DNA from: Bacillus sp. FJAT-45037
GTDB lineage: Bacteria > Bacillota > Bacilli > Bacillales > Bacillaceae_D
Length of the DNA: 64,000 nt
Assembly (NCBI RefSeq): GCF_002797325.1
Contig: NZ_KZ454938.1
Location: forward strand, 105,322-169,321
Direction: 5' to 3'
Numbering within the stretch: position 1 is the stretch's first letter; each line of letters opens with the position of its first letter. The notes beneath the pieces are model-generated. The model worked only from the letters and a program-made list of their open reading frames with translations. It was not told the DNA's origin and did not search any database. Below are positions 18,035-26,165 of the stretch, piece by piece. The position numbers and the translations under genes are program-made.

Positions 18035-19045
18035 TCAATACGTGATCGTTCTTTCTTCCTTCGCTGCAGTATAAGCGCATTCGATCAACCGTGTTAACGA
18101 GATCGCCGCATCGATATCAAAGTCTTGGATCGATTGCGAATCATTCGATACGATCAGCCTAATAAATTGAGCACTAGGCATTTCCTCATCAAGAAGAAGC
18201 TGCTCGAGAGGGACAGGTTCTAGGTTTTCATGACCCGGTACATGCTTAGATTGTAACCACACTCTGAAGGTCGATTGATTTCGACCGGTAATGACTAAAC
18301 TGCCCTCTGTTCCAATAATCTCAAGCGTGTTATCTAGTCTAGAGGCAACAAACGATGTATGAGCTGTTCCTATTGCACCATCTTCGAACTCAATAAGTGT
18401 CGTCGAGTTTTCATCGTTTCCAGTACCATAGAGCTCATTCATCAAGCAAGTAATCTTCTTAGGAACCCCACAAAAATATGGCAACAAATAGAGACCATGA
18501 CAACCAAGATCTAATGTCACCCCGCCACCTGTTTCCGCCGCATCAAACCAATAAGAAGGAAGCATCGTCTCGTCGAGTGCAGCCTGATGAGCGCGTCTGA
18601 AATAAGCAGACGTCACTCGCCCTAGCTGCCCGTTGTCAATCAATTGTTTTGCATAACGGTATGCACCGATTGTTTTCGATTCTAGCGAAATCATAAACTT
18701 CACCTTGTGCTTTTCGATGGCTTCTTTAATCTCTAAACATTCATCAACAGAGAGAGCTAAGGCTTTATCGGTAAAAATATGCTTTTTCGCATCGGCTGCT
18801 TGAATAATTACTTCTTTATGTCTTGTCGTAGCGCACTCAACCATCACTGCATCAATCTCAGGATTACTAAGGAGTTTTTCTAAATTTGATTCAAAAGGTA
18901 CATCAAATTCTTCGGCAAAAGCCCTTCCTCTTTTTTCATCATCATCCCAAACAACTTCTAACTGAGCTAGTCCAGTCTTCAATGCATCTTCTACAAACCC
19001 TTTTGTATGAACATGCCACGCACCAATTAACGCTAAATGAACCAT
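18035..19045 (-). CDS. Gfo/Idh/MocA family oxidoreductase
   Basis: A 336-residue NAD(P)-dependent dehydrogenase of the Gfo/Idh/MocA family, which act mostly on sugars, inositols and related polyols. The Rossmann start is MVHLALIGAWHVHTKGF, where the usual GxGxxG glycines are replaced (GAWHVH), an unusual variant. VMVECATTRHKEV and AKKHIFTDKALALS follow, the latter holding the family's EKP-like lysine region as DKA, and GGGVTLDLGCHGLYLLP carries the catalytic Asp/His region of the second domain. An in-frame TTG at 19051 exists, but GAGGG lies seven bases before the ATG at 19045. It is monocistronic and no sugar-specific neighbour identifies the substrate. Confidence 0.85.
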   Translation of the reverse strand: MVHLALIGAWHVHTKGFVEDALKTGLAQLEVVWDDDEKRGRAFAEEFDVPFESNLEKLLSNPEIDAVMVECATTRHKEVIIQAADAKKHIFTDKALALSVDECLEIKEAIEKHKVKFMISLESKTIGAYRYAKQLIDNGQLGRVTSAYFRRAHQAALDETMLPSYWFDAAETGGGVTLDLGCHGLYLLPYFCGVPKKITCLMNELYGTGNDENSTTLIEFEDGAIGTAHTSFVASRLDNTLEIIGTEGSLVITGRNQSTFRVWLQSKHVPGHENLEPVPLEQLLLDEEMPSAQFIRLIVSNDSQSIQDFDIDAAISLTRLIECAYTAAKEERTITY

Positions 19046-19189
19046 GTTCAATCCCTCGTTTCACCTAATATAGTCTATCGAAAGTACACTCATGTTGCAG
19101 TTTTAATACGATGTTTTATACCTAAGTCACTTGACATCTATTCGCTCACAGCTTTTGATGGAAGTAACGACTGAATGAGGAGAGGACAC

Positions 19190-19438
19190 ATGACTCAAAA
19201 ACATTATCACAAAATAAGTATAATCGATTTCCAACGAACAGAACATCAATCAATATTTGTCCATTTCAATGGATACGATGCCACGGTAGAAAAGAAGTTC
19301 ACTGGCGAAGTCAAATTTCTCGGAGGTAAGCCTTACGGGGACATTATTCACCCCGAACGATCTAGTTTATCAACGGAATGTAGAGAGTACGTTAGGAAAA
19401 TGTTGTTGGAAAAGTATGAGAGAGAAGAGTTTAGTTAG
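19190..19438 (+). CDS. Hypothetical 82-residue protein
   Basis: A short soluble protein with no signal peptide or membrane span. It has two basic/histidine clusters (TQKHYHK near the start and a KMLLEKYEREEF tail) and a central region FTGEVKFLGGKPYGDIIHPE that reads as beta structure. The frame is open back to an ATG at 19175, but ATG at 19190 has GAGGAGAGG at ideal distance. It is followed by its own terminator. I do not recognise the family and no neighbour suggests a function. Confidence 0.65.
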   Translation: MTQKHYHKISIIDFQRTEHQSIFVHFNGYDATVEKKFTGEVKFLGGKPYGDIIHPERSSLSTECREYVRKMLLEKYEREEFS

Positions 19439-19439
19439 T

Positions 19440-19472
19440 TGACACTGAAAATTTCAGTGTCATCTTTTTTGT
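19440..19472 (+). terminator. Intrinsic terminator after the 82-residue gene
   Basis: TGACACTGA (19440-19448) pairs with TCAGTGTCA (19454-19462), followed by TCTTTTTT. Confidence 0.85.
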
Positions 19473-19601
19473 TTTATCTCCTTTCTTATAGTAATTCGAG
19501 CATATCTGGTTAGTTTATAAAGGGTGTGTAGAATGTTTTCTTTACTAAAAGCAATTCTTAACACGTGAAAAATTATAAAGATTAGTAAGTTTAAACGCCT
19601 A

Positions 19602-19676
19602 TTTGATCACTTTTGATTGATTCTGAACGTAATATTTGATCATTTTTGATTGTTATTGATAGAAAATGATTGATTT
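19602..19676 (+). promoter_or_regulatory. Operator-like direct repeats upstream of fruR
   Basis: TTTGATCACTTTTGATTG at 19602 recurs as TTTGATCATTTTTGATTG at 19635, 33 bases apart, and a weaker TTGAT...ATGATTGATTTT copy begins at 19656 and reaches the -35 box. Repeats of this kind before DeoR-type fruR genes are typical of the regulator's own operators; binding by this FruR is inferred. Confidence 0.65.
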
Positions 19677-19698
19677 TTGTAAACGTTTTATTTACAAT
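19670..19698 (+). promoter_or_regulatory. fru operon promoter with overlapping cre-like site
   Basis: TTGATT (19670-19675), 17-base spacer, TACAAT (19693-19698). The spacer holds TTGTAAACGTTTTAT at 19677-19691, which fits the CcpA cre consensus WTGNAANCGNWNNCW at all but one fixed position. Catabolite repression of the operon is inferred. Confidence 0.65.
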
Positions 19699-19741
19699 GA
19701 AAGTACAGAACAACATCATGTAAGACAAAGGAGTCATGCTT

Positions 19742-20500
19742 GTGCTTACGTTTGAAAGGCAGCAATTAATTTTACGTGTGCTCGAGAAGAAGAAGGTTAT
19801 TACGATCTCTGAATTAGTAGAAGAGACAAGTGCTTCTGAGTCGACGATTCGAAGAGACTTAACAGAACTTGAAAATAAAAAACAATTAAAACGGGTCCAC
19901 GGTGGAGCCTCTTTACTATCTGGGAAGATGGATGAGCCGACAGTGGCTGAAAAAGAATCAAAACACCAGGATGAAAAAGCGGCAATTGGTGAGTATGCTG
20001 CTTCCTTGGTAGCAGATGGGGATTGTATCTTCATTGATGCAGGAACAACAACGAAGGAAATGGTTCAACATTTAACGGGAAAAGACATTGTCGTCGTGAC
20101 AAACGGAATAAATATTGTATCTGAGTTAGTGGACCACGGATTAAAGACGTATGTCACGGGTGGCTTTGTTAAGGAAGGAACACGCGCACTTATCGGTCGT
20201 GGAGCGAGTGATAGTTTGAAAAATTATCGATTTGATAAAGCTTTTATTGGAGCGAACAGTATTGAGGAATCCAATGGCTACTCCACGCCCGATCCAGAAG
20301 AAGCATTTGTTAAACAAACAGCGATTGAAAGAGCAAATATAGCATTTGTCTTAGCTGATCACTCGAAGTTTGGGGATGTCTCATTTGCAAAGATTGCTGA
20401 TCTTAAAGAAACAACTATTATCACTTCAGAGAAAATGGAATCATCGATCCAAGATTTTTATCTAAGGAAAACAAACTTAAAGGTGGTGAACATAAAATGA
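19742..20500 (+). CDS. fruR: DeoR-family fructose operon repressor FruR
   Basis: A 252-residue DeoR-type regulator. The N-terminal winged helix (ISELVEETSASESTIRRDLTEL, residues about 20-41) is followed by KRVHGGA and a sugar-phosphate-sensing domain with DAGTTTKEM and VTNGINI. DeoR-type FruR proteins repress fruRKA and are released by fructose 1-phosphate or 1,6-bisphosphate. An ATG at 19736 sits too close to AAAGGAG; the GTG at 19742 has correct spacing and gives the family N-terminus MLTFERQQ. It is the first gene of fruR-fruK-fruA; its end overlaps fruK by four bases. Confidence 0.88.
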   Translation: MLTFERQQLILRVLEKKKVITISELVEETSASESTIRRDLTELENKKQLKRVHGGASLLSGKMDEPTVAEKESKHQDEKAAIGEYAASLVADGDCIFIDAGTTTKEMVQHLTGKDIVVVTNGINIVSELVDHGLKTYVTGGFVKEGTRALIGRGASDSLKNYRFDKAFIGANSIEESNGYSTPDPEEAFVKQTAIERANIAFVLADHSKFGDVSFAKIADLKETTIITSEKMESSIQDFYLRKTNLKVVNIK

Positions 20501-21408
20501 TCTATACTCTTACGTTAAATCCATCGGTCGATTACATTGTCTCGGTAGATGGCTTTAAACTAGGTGAAACCAACCGGACTACAGAGGAACGGAAAGTACC
20601 AGGAGGAAAAGGCATTAACGTATCACGAGTATTAAAACAACTTCAAGTCGAGAGTCAGGCACTTGGATTTGTCGGTGGTTTTACTGGGCAGTTTATGAAA
20701 GCTTCGTTAAAGCAAGAAAACATTACTGCTGACTTTATTGAAGTAGCAGGGGACACACGTATTAACATAAAACTGAAGACTGGAACTGAAACAGAACTCA
20801 ACGGCCAATCACCATTGATTACAATGGAGCATCTAAACTCTCTAAAAACGAAGCTTCAAAAAATAAAAGATGGCGATTTTCTAGTCCTAGCAGGAAGTGT
20901 GCCAAAGAGTGTACCATCTTCAATTTACTCGACGATCATGAGAGAGATGAAAGGGCGAGGCGTTCAAGTGATTGTGGATTCGAGTGGTCCTGCCTTAAAA
21001 GAAGCACTTGCTGACCAACCCTTTTTGATCAAGCCGAACCATCATGAGTTAGCTGAGTTGTTTCAGTATGAAGAGGTGTCTATAGAGCATGCTGTAGAAC
21101 TAGGTAAGAAAGCACTCGATCAAGGGGCACAAAATGTAATTGTCTCTATGGCAGGAGAAGGTGCATTATTTATCAACAATGAAATGACTTTAACTGCGAC
21201 AGTTCCTAAGGGAGAAGTAGTGAACTCAGTGGGAGCTGGTGATTCCGTAGTGGCTGGTTTTTTAGCTGCCTTAAAAAAAGAGCAAAGCTTAGAGGACTCG
21301 TTTCGTTACGCAATAGCGGCTGGGAGTGCGACGGCATTTAAAGATGGGTTTTGTACAGTACCAGAGATTGAGAAGTTAGAAAGGGATATAAAAATAAATA
21401 AACTTTAA
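20497..21408 (+). CDS. fruK: 1-Phosphofructokinase FruK
   Basis: A 303-residue PfkB-family kinase that turns fructose 1-phosphate, delivered by the PTS transporter encoded downstream, into fructose 1,6-bisphosphate. It starts MIYTLTLNPSVDY, has the first PfkB signature at GGKGINVSRVL (about residues 37-47) and the second at NSVGAGDSVVAGF (about 244-256), where the aspartate is the catalytic base. Length and motifs match the family with nothing missing. The ATG overlaps the fruR stop (ATGA), and fruA begins 15 bases downstream. Confidence 0.95.
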   Translation: MIYTLTLNPSVDYIVSVDGFKLGETNRTTEERKVPGGKGINVSRVLKQLQVESQALGFVGGFTGQFMKASLKQENITADFIEVAGDTRINIKLKTGTETELNGQSPLITMEHLNSLKTKLQKIKDGDFLVLAGSVPKSVPSSIYSTIMREMKGRGVQVIVDSSGPALKEALADQPFLIKPNHHELAELFQYEEVSIEHAVELGKKALDQGAQNVIVSMAGEGALFINNEMTLTATVPKGEVVNSVGAGDSVVAGFLAALKKEQSLEDSFRYAIAAGSATAFKDGFCTVPEIEKLERDIKINKL

Positions 21409-21423
21409 GGGTGGGTGGAATGA

Positions 21424-23304
21424 ATGAGAATTGTTGATTTACTTTCAAAGGAAACGATCCTTTTAGATTTAACATCGTCTACAAAGGATCAAGTCATTAA
21501 CGAGTTAGCGGATAAGCTTGACCACGCTGGAAAGCTAGTAAATAAAAAGAAGTATATTGAAGAGATTCATAACCGTGAGAACCAAAGTTCAACTGGAATT
21601 GGTGAAGGGGTTGCGATCCCACACGCGAAAACATCTGCGGTAAAAGAACCTGCGATTGTTTTTGGTCGTTCTAGTCGAGGGATAGACTATGAAGCATTGG
21701 ATGGCAAACCTAGTTATCTATTTTTCATGATAGCAGCAAGCGAAGGAGCCAATAACGAGCACTTGCAAACATTATCTAGGCTATCAACATTGCTTATTGA
21801 TCCGGATTTTCGTGAAACTTTAATGAAAGCGCAAACAGAGGATGAGATTCTTGAGCTGATTAGTAAACGAGAAGAAGAAAAGATAGCGGACGAAGAAAAT
21901 GAACCTGAAGAAGAGACAAATGAAAAATATATTTTAGCCGTTACAGGTTGTCCGACAGGTATTGCTCATACGTATATGGCAGCAGATTCGTTAAAAGAAA
22001 AGGCAAAAGCTTTAGGCGTATCTATCAAAGTGGAAACGAATGGCTCGGATGGGGTGAAGAATCGTTTAACTGCTGAGGACATTAACCGAGCAGATGCGAT
22101 CATTATAGCAGCCGATACAAAAATCGAAAAAGAAAGATTTGCAGGCAAGCATGTTCTTGATGTCCCTGTAACAGACGGGATTCGTCGGCCGGAGGAATTG
22201 ATTAAAAGGGCAATCAATCAAGATGCACCAATCTACCGTGGGGATGGAAGTCAGTCGAGTTCTTCTTCCGAAAAAGAAGGCAGACAAAAGTCTGGATTCT
22301 ATAAACATCTAATGAATGGTGTCTCTAATATGCTGCCGTTCGTTGTCGGTGGTGGGATTTTGATCGCAATTTCATTCTTCTTTGGAATTGAGGCGGCAGA
22401 TCCTAATAGTGCTGATTATCATCCATTTGCTGAAGCGTTAAGTATCATTGGTGGAGGCACTGCGTTTGGCTTAATGATTCCGGTCTTAGCAGCGTTTATC
22501 GCGATGAGTATTGCTGATCGTCCAGGTTTTGCACCAGGTATGGTAGCAGGTTTAATTGCTTCAACGGGCGAAGCTGGTTTCTTAGGCGGAATCATTGCTG
22601 GTTTTATGGCGGGTTATCTCGTATTGTTACTAAAGAGAGCATTCTCTTTTATGCCACAGTCATTAGCAGGAATTAAAACGATCTTAGTTTATCCGTTGTT
22701 CGGTATCTTTTTAGCTGGTTACTTGATGCTTGAAGTAATTGTTGAGCCTGTTCAAGCATTCAACACGATCCTTGAGGGTTGGCTTGGAAACATGGGGACA
22801 GGGAACATTGTCTTATTAGGGATTCTTTTAGGTGCGATGATGGCGATCGATATGGGTGGACCAATTAATAAAGCGGCTTTCACTTTCGGTATTGCGATGA
22901 TTGATGCGGGGAATTATGCACCTCATGCAGCAATTATGGCAGGTGGAATGGTACCACCACTTGGTATTGCCTTAGCAACAACTTTATTTAAGAGTAAATT
23001 TACAAAACAAGAACGTGAGGCGGGGAAGACAAACTACATCATGGGAGCTTCATTTATTACAGAAGGAGCCATCCCGTTTGCTGCGGCAGACCCGGGACGT
23101 GTCATTCCATCGATTGTAGCTGGATCAGCTGTTGCTGGAGGATTAGCGATGTTATTTGGTAATACTCTTATCGCCCCACATGGTGGAGCATTCGTTATTT
23201 TCGTTGCGGTTGAAAACTGGCCATTCTATATTTTAGCAATCTTACTAGGAGCGGTCGTGACAGCTCTAATGCTCGGATTTTGGAAGAAGCCTGTTAGTTC
23301 ATAA
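21424..23304 (+). CDS. fruA: PTS fructose transporter EIIABC
   Basis: A 626-residue fused permease that imports fructose and phosphorylates it at C1. The order is EIIA (residues 1-150, phosphorylated His67 in GVAIPHAKT), EIIB (about 168-265, phosphocysteine Cys176 in VTGCPTGIAHTYMAA), a Ser/Glu-rich linker, and a ten-span EIIC domain (about 290-620) with MMAIDMGGPINKAA and a GAIPFAAADP motif. The fused A-B-C order is that of B. subtilis FruA. The ATG at 21424 is used, behind AAGGGTGGGTGG. It is the last gene of the operon. Confidence 0.96.
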   Translation: MRIVDLLSKETILLDLTSSTKDQVINELADKLDHAGKLVNKKKYIEEIHNRENQSSTGIGEGVAIPHAKTSAVKEPAIVFGRSSRGIDYEALDGKPSYLFFMIAASEGANNEHLQTLSRLSTLLIDPDFRETLMKAQTEDEILELISKREEEKIADEENEPEEETNEKYILAVTGCPTGIAHTYMAADSLKEKAKALGVSIKVETNGSDGVKNRLTAEDINRADAIIIAADTKIEKERFAGKHVLDVPVTDGIRRPEELIKRAINQDAPIYRGDGSQSSSSSEKEGRQKSGFYKHLMNGVSNMLPFVVGGGILIAISFFFGIEAADPNSADYHPFAEALSIIGGGTAFGLMIPVLAAFIAMSIADRPGFAPGMVAGLIASTGEAGFLGGIIAGFMAGYLVLLLKRAFSFMPQSLAGIKTILVYPLFGIFLAGYLMLEVIVEPVQAFNTILEGWLGNMGTGNIVLLGILLGAMMAIDMGGPINKAAFTFGIAMIDAGNYAPHAAIMAGGMVPPLGIALATTLFKSKFTKQEREAGKTNYIMGASFITEGAIPFAAADPGRVIPSIVAGSAVAGGLAMLFGNTLIAPHGGAFVIFVAVENWPFYILAILLGAVVTALMLGFWKKPVSS

Positions 23305-23328
23305 GAACAAATAATAGATGATGATCCG

Positions 23329-23360
23329 AACCTCAAAGCAATAGTCTTTGAGGTTTTTTT
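23329..23360 (+). terminator. Intrinsic terminator after fruA
   Basis: Perfect stem AACCTCAAAG (23329-23338) and CTTTGAGGTT (23346-23355), followed by TTTTT. Confidence 0.9.
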
Positions 23361-23467
23361 GGCGTTCAAGTCAACATCTCGAGCGAGTAGATAAAAAAAT
23401 CATCCTAACATTTCCTATAATTGGTCATATAGTAGTAAAAAGTCTCAGAAGTAGGGGTGCGATCGAG

Positions 23468-25183
23468 TTGAAAGCAAAACGAAAGGTTTTAAGCGAGCTT
23501 CAACAAAAAAAGACGAATATTCTCATCTTAATGGTGGATCAGCAACGGTTTCCATCTGTCTATGAAACAAAGGAGCTGAGAGAGTGGAGAAGAAAACATT
23601 TAGTGACGCAGCAATTGTTGCGTAAAAATGGGATGGAATTTTTAAATCATTACGCCGGGAGTACGGCTTGTTCTCCAAGCAGAACTACTCTCTACACAGG
23701 ACAATATCCATCACTTCATGGCGTGACACAGACAAGTGGAGTTGCCAAAGGGGCCTTTGATCCCGATGTGTTCTGGCTTGATCCTAATAGCGTGCCTACA
23801 ATAGGTGATTACTTTCGGGCGGTTGGGTACGATACGTTTTGGAAAGGAAAGTGGCACGCATCGGATGAAGATATCTTAATTCCAGGTACCCATAACGCGT
23901 ATTCAAGCTACGACGCTAAAACGGGTGTACCGAATAAGGAAAAAGAAAAAATGTATAAACGAGCGGATCGCCTTGATTTATTCGGGTTTTCAAGTTGGAT
24001 CGGACCAGAACCTCATGGTACAGATCCTCGTAATTCAGGATCATCAGCAGCGGTTGGCACGAGTGGACGTGATGAAGTGTATGCAGCAGACGCCGTTAAG
24101 TTAATCAAAAAATTAGAAAAGAAACACAGAGGGGCAAAGAATTCTAAGCCATGGTTGACGATGTGTTCCTTTGTTAACCCACATGATATTGCGCTTTATG
24201 GGGTCCTAACAGCGCTTCAACCGACCTTTAATTTTGAAGTCGATCCTTCCCTTCCGCGTGTTCCTGCAGCTCCAACGGTAAGAGAATCGCTGCACACGAA
24301 ACCGCAAGCACAAGAGAGCTACCGAATCACTTACCCTAAAGCGATCCAGCCAATCATCGACAATAATTTTTATCGCCAACTATATTACAGCTTGCAGAAA
24401 AAAGCCGATCAAGAAATGCTTAAAGTGTTTACAGCCCTTCAAGAGTCGAGCTTTTATGATGATACCATCGTGATCTTCACAGCTGATCATGGCGAATTAC
24501 TAGGCGCGCATGGAGGCCTCTATCAAAAGTGGTACAACATGTATGAAGAGTCGATTCATGTGCCATTGATCATTCATAGTCCGAAAATGTTTAAGCGTAG
24601 TGAACAAACGGATATGCTGACAAGTCATGTTGATATTCTCCCCACTTTGTTAGGGCTATCAGGAGCGAATGTTCAGCGTATTCAAGGGCGACTTGATAAG
24701 GATCATACCGAAGTTCATCCACTAGTTGGCAGAGATTTAACCCCGTTACTTAATGGAGAAAAAGAGTTCTGTGGTGTCGATGAACCTATTTACTTTATGA
24801 CTGATGATGACGTGACGAGCGGCTTGAACCAAACGACGGCAACAGGTCAGCCTTATGAATCAGTTACACAACCAAATCATATTGAAGCCGTCATAACCAA
24901 GCTAAGAACGGGAAGAGGGAATAAAAAAGAAACGTGGAAATTCGCTCGTTACTTTGAAAAACAGCAGGATTCAACGAACGTATCTACTAAGAACAATCCG
25001 AACGCAACACCAAATGAATTTGAGTTATATAATCTAAGCGAAGATCCACTCGAACAAAAAAACTTGGCTAATCCGTTATATGCCACTGAAAAAACAGCCA
25101 GAATCCAGCGAGTCTTAATGACCATCCTTCATGAACAATCAAAACAAAAAAGACTCTCACCAACAAGTGGAGAGAGCGAGTAG
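23468..25183 (+). CDS. Sulfatase of the formylglycine (Cys) type
   Basis: A 571-residue alkaline-phosphatase-superfamily enzyme. The metal site LMVDQQ is near residue 22. ACSPSRTTLYTGQYPS holds the CxPxR signature with Cys68, the residue converted to formylglycine. GKWHASDED and VIFTADHGELLGAHGG are further metal and substrate motifs. No signal peptide is seen, so it should act in the cytoplasm, as choline sulfatases do. An ATG at 23348 lies inside the fruA terminator and gives an unrelated N-terminus, so the TTG at 23468 behind AGTAGGGGTGCGATCGAG is chosen. No maturase or sulfate-ester transporter gene is near. The substrate is unknown; a phosphonate monoester hydrolase activity is an alternative in this superfamily. 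Confidence 0.83.
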   Translation: MKAKRKVLSELQQKKTNILILMVDQQRFPSVYETKELREWRRKHLVTQQLLRKNGMEFLNHYAGSTACSPSRTTLYTGQYPSLHGVTQTSGVAKGAFDPDVFWLDPNSVPTIGDYFRAVGYDTFWKGKWHASDEDILIPGTHNAYSSYDAKTGVPNKEKEKMYKRADRLDLFGFSSWIGPEPHGTDPRNSGSSAAVGTSGRDEVYAADAVKLIKKLEKKHRGAKNSKPWLTMCSFVNPHDIALYGVLTALQPTFNFEVDPSLPRVPAAPTVRESLHTKPQAQESYRITYPKAIQPIIDNNFYRQLYYSLQKKADQEMLKVFTALQESSFYDDTIVIFTADHGELLGAHGGLYQKWYNMYEESIHVPLIIHSPKMFKRSEQTDMLTSHVDILPTLLGLSGANVQRIQGRLDKDHTEVHPLVGRDLTPLLNGEKEFCGVDEPIYFMTDDDVTSGLNQTTATGQPYESVTQPNHIEAVITKLRTGRGNKKETWKFARYFEKQQDSTNVSTKNNPNATPNEFELYNLSEDPLEQKNLANPLYATEKTARIQRVLMTILHEQSKQKRLSPTSGESE

Positions 25184-25199
25184 AATCTATATCAATAAT

Positions 25200-25236
25200 A
25201 AACAAACCTCTATCGATTGTAGAGGTTGTTTATTGT
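25200..25236. terminator. Terminator between the sulfatase and nitroreductase genes
   Basis: AACCTCTA (near 25205-25212) pairs with TAGAGGTT (25220-25227), flanked by AAACA and GTTTATT, between convergent genes. It overlaps the last codons of the minus-strand gene. Confidence 0.75.
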
Positions 25237-26093
25237 TGGTTCCAACTAACGACGTACTCAATGTTTTCATTTAGTCGCTCTAACTCAGGCTCGCAGGTAA
25301 CCCAATTCCCGTTAATACCTAGCTCTTCACAGGCTAATTCAAGTTGGCACATCGCAATGCCCATATCTAGCAGCTGCATTTGATAGCCTAATGTCTTGCT
25401 GTAATTTGGTGTATGTTCAATGTAGAAATGACAAAATTGGCGGTCTTCTGAGAGAACGAGACGCCAAGGTTGTTTATTGGACGCAGATGGACCAAGTCTA
25501 ACCATTTCTATCGGGATTTCTAATGGACCGGCGTTTTCGCTTTGCAATGGAGTAGTGAAATTCGCATCATAAAAAAGTTTCTCCCACGGTTTCTTATTAT
25601 CGGCCCTCACCACAAAACGCAAAGCCTTGTCAAAGACACGTTGCTTTTCTTTCGGATACCCTAATGGTGTCACGCATGGAATGAATTCGTCATCTTGCAA
25701 CTGTATTTCTTTTTCAAATGAGTTTCGTGTAAAAGTCCCACCCATCCAACATGTACCTATGCCGAGCTGTGTTGCAAATAAAGTCATGCGATGGAAAATG
25801 TAGGCATACTCGATCAGTGAATATTTATCATTCGCTGATGAACCAACTAAATAAGCTTTTGGATCTTTAATAAATCCATATGTTCCAAGCTTGATCCCTT
25901 TTTCCGTTACATTTTTTTGAACCAACACGAGATCAATCCGGCCTCTTGCACCAAACGGTCCAGTAAGATTGCTTCCATCATTTAAATAGCTAGTTAACTT
26001 GTAGATATCTTCCTTTGAAAGATCATTGCCATCAAAGGTTCGAATCGACTGGCGTCTGCGCATCGTGTCGATGATTGATGTTGAAAAAGTCAT
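25230..26093 (-). CDS. Nitroreductase family protein (TM1586 type)
   Basis: A 287-residue flavoprotein-like protein. The N-terminus (RRRQSIRTFDG, residues 11-21) is the FMN phosphate-binding pattern of nitroreductases, and the middle has FATQLGIGTCWMGGTF. The second half repeats a flavin-binding-like stretch, LGPSASNKQPWRL (about 205-217), as in the two-lobed TM1586 subfamily, which packs two nitroreductase-like halves in one chain. These enzymes are thought to reduce nitro or quinone compounds with NAD(P)H; the substrate here is unknown. The start has AAGGAGATGTATC upstream. It follows the prepilin operon on the same strand after a 72-base gap with no visible terminator, so read-through is possible. 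Confidence 0.85.
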   Translation of the reverse strand: MTFSTSIIDTMRRRQSIRTFDGNDLSKEDIYKLTSYLNDGSNLTGPFGARGRIDLVLVQKNVTEKGIKLGTYGFIKDPKAYLVGSSANDKYSLIEYAYIFHRMTLFATQLGIGTCWMGGTFTRNSFEKEIQLQDDEFIPCVTPLGYPKEKQRVFDKALRFVVRADNKKPWEKLFYDANFTTPLQSENAGPLEIPIEMVRLGPSASNKQPWRLVLSEDRQFCHFYIEHTPNYSKTLGYQMQLLDMGIAMCQLELACEELGINGNWVTCEPELERLNENIEYVVSWNQQ

Positions 26094-26165
26094 GATACAT
26101 CTCCTTAAAACAGAATCGTATTTGCATGTGTATTCACCGAAAAATGAATTTAAATTCTATCGGGC

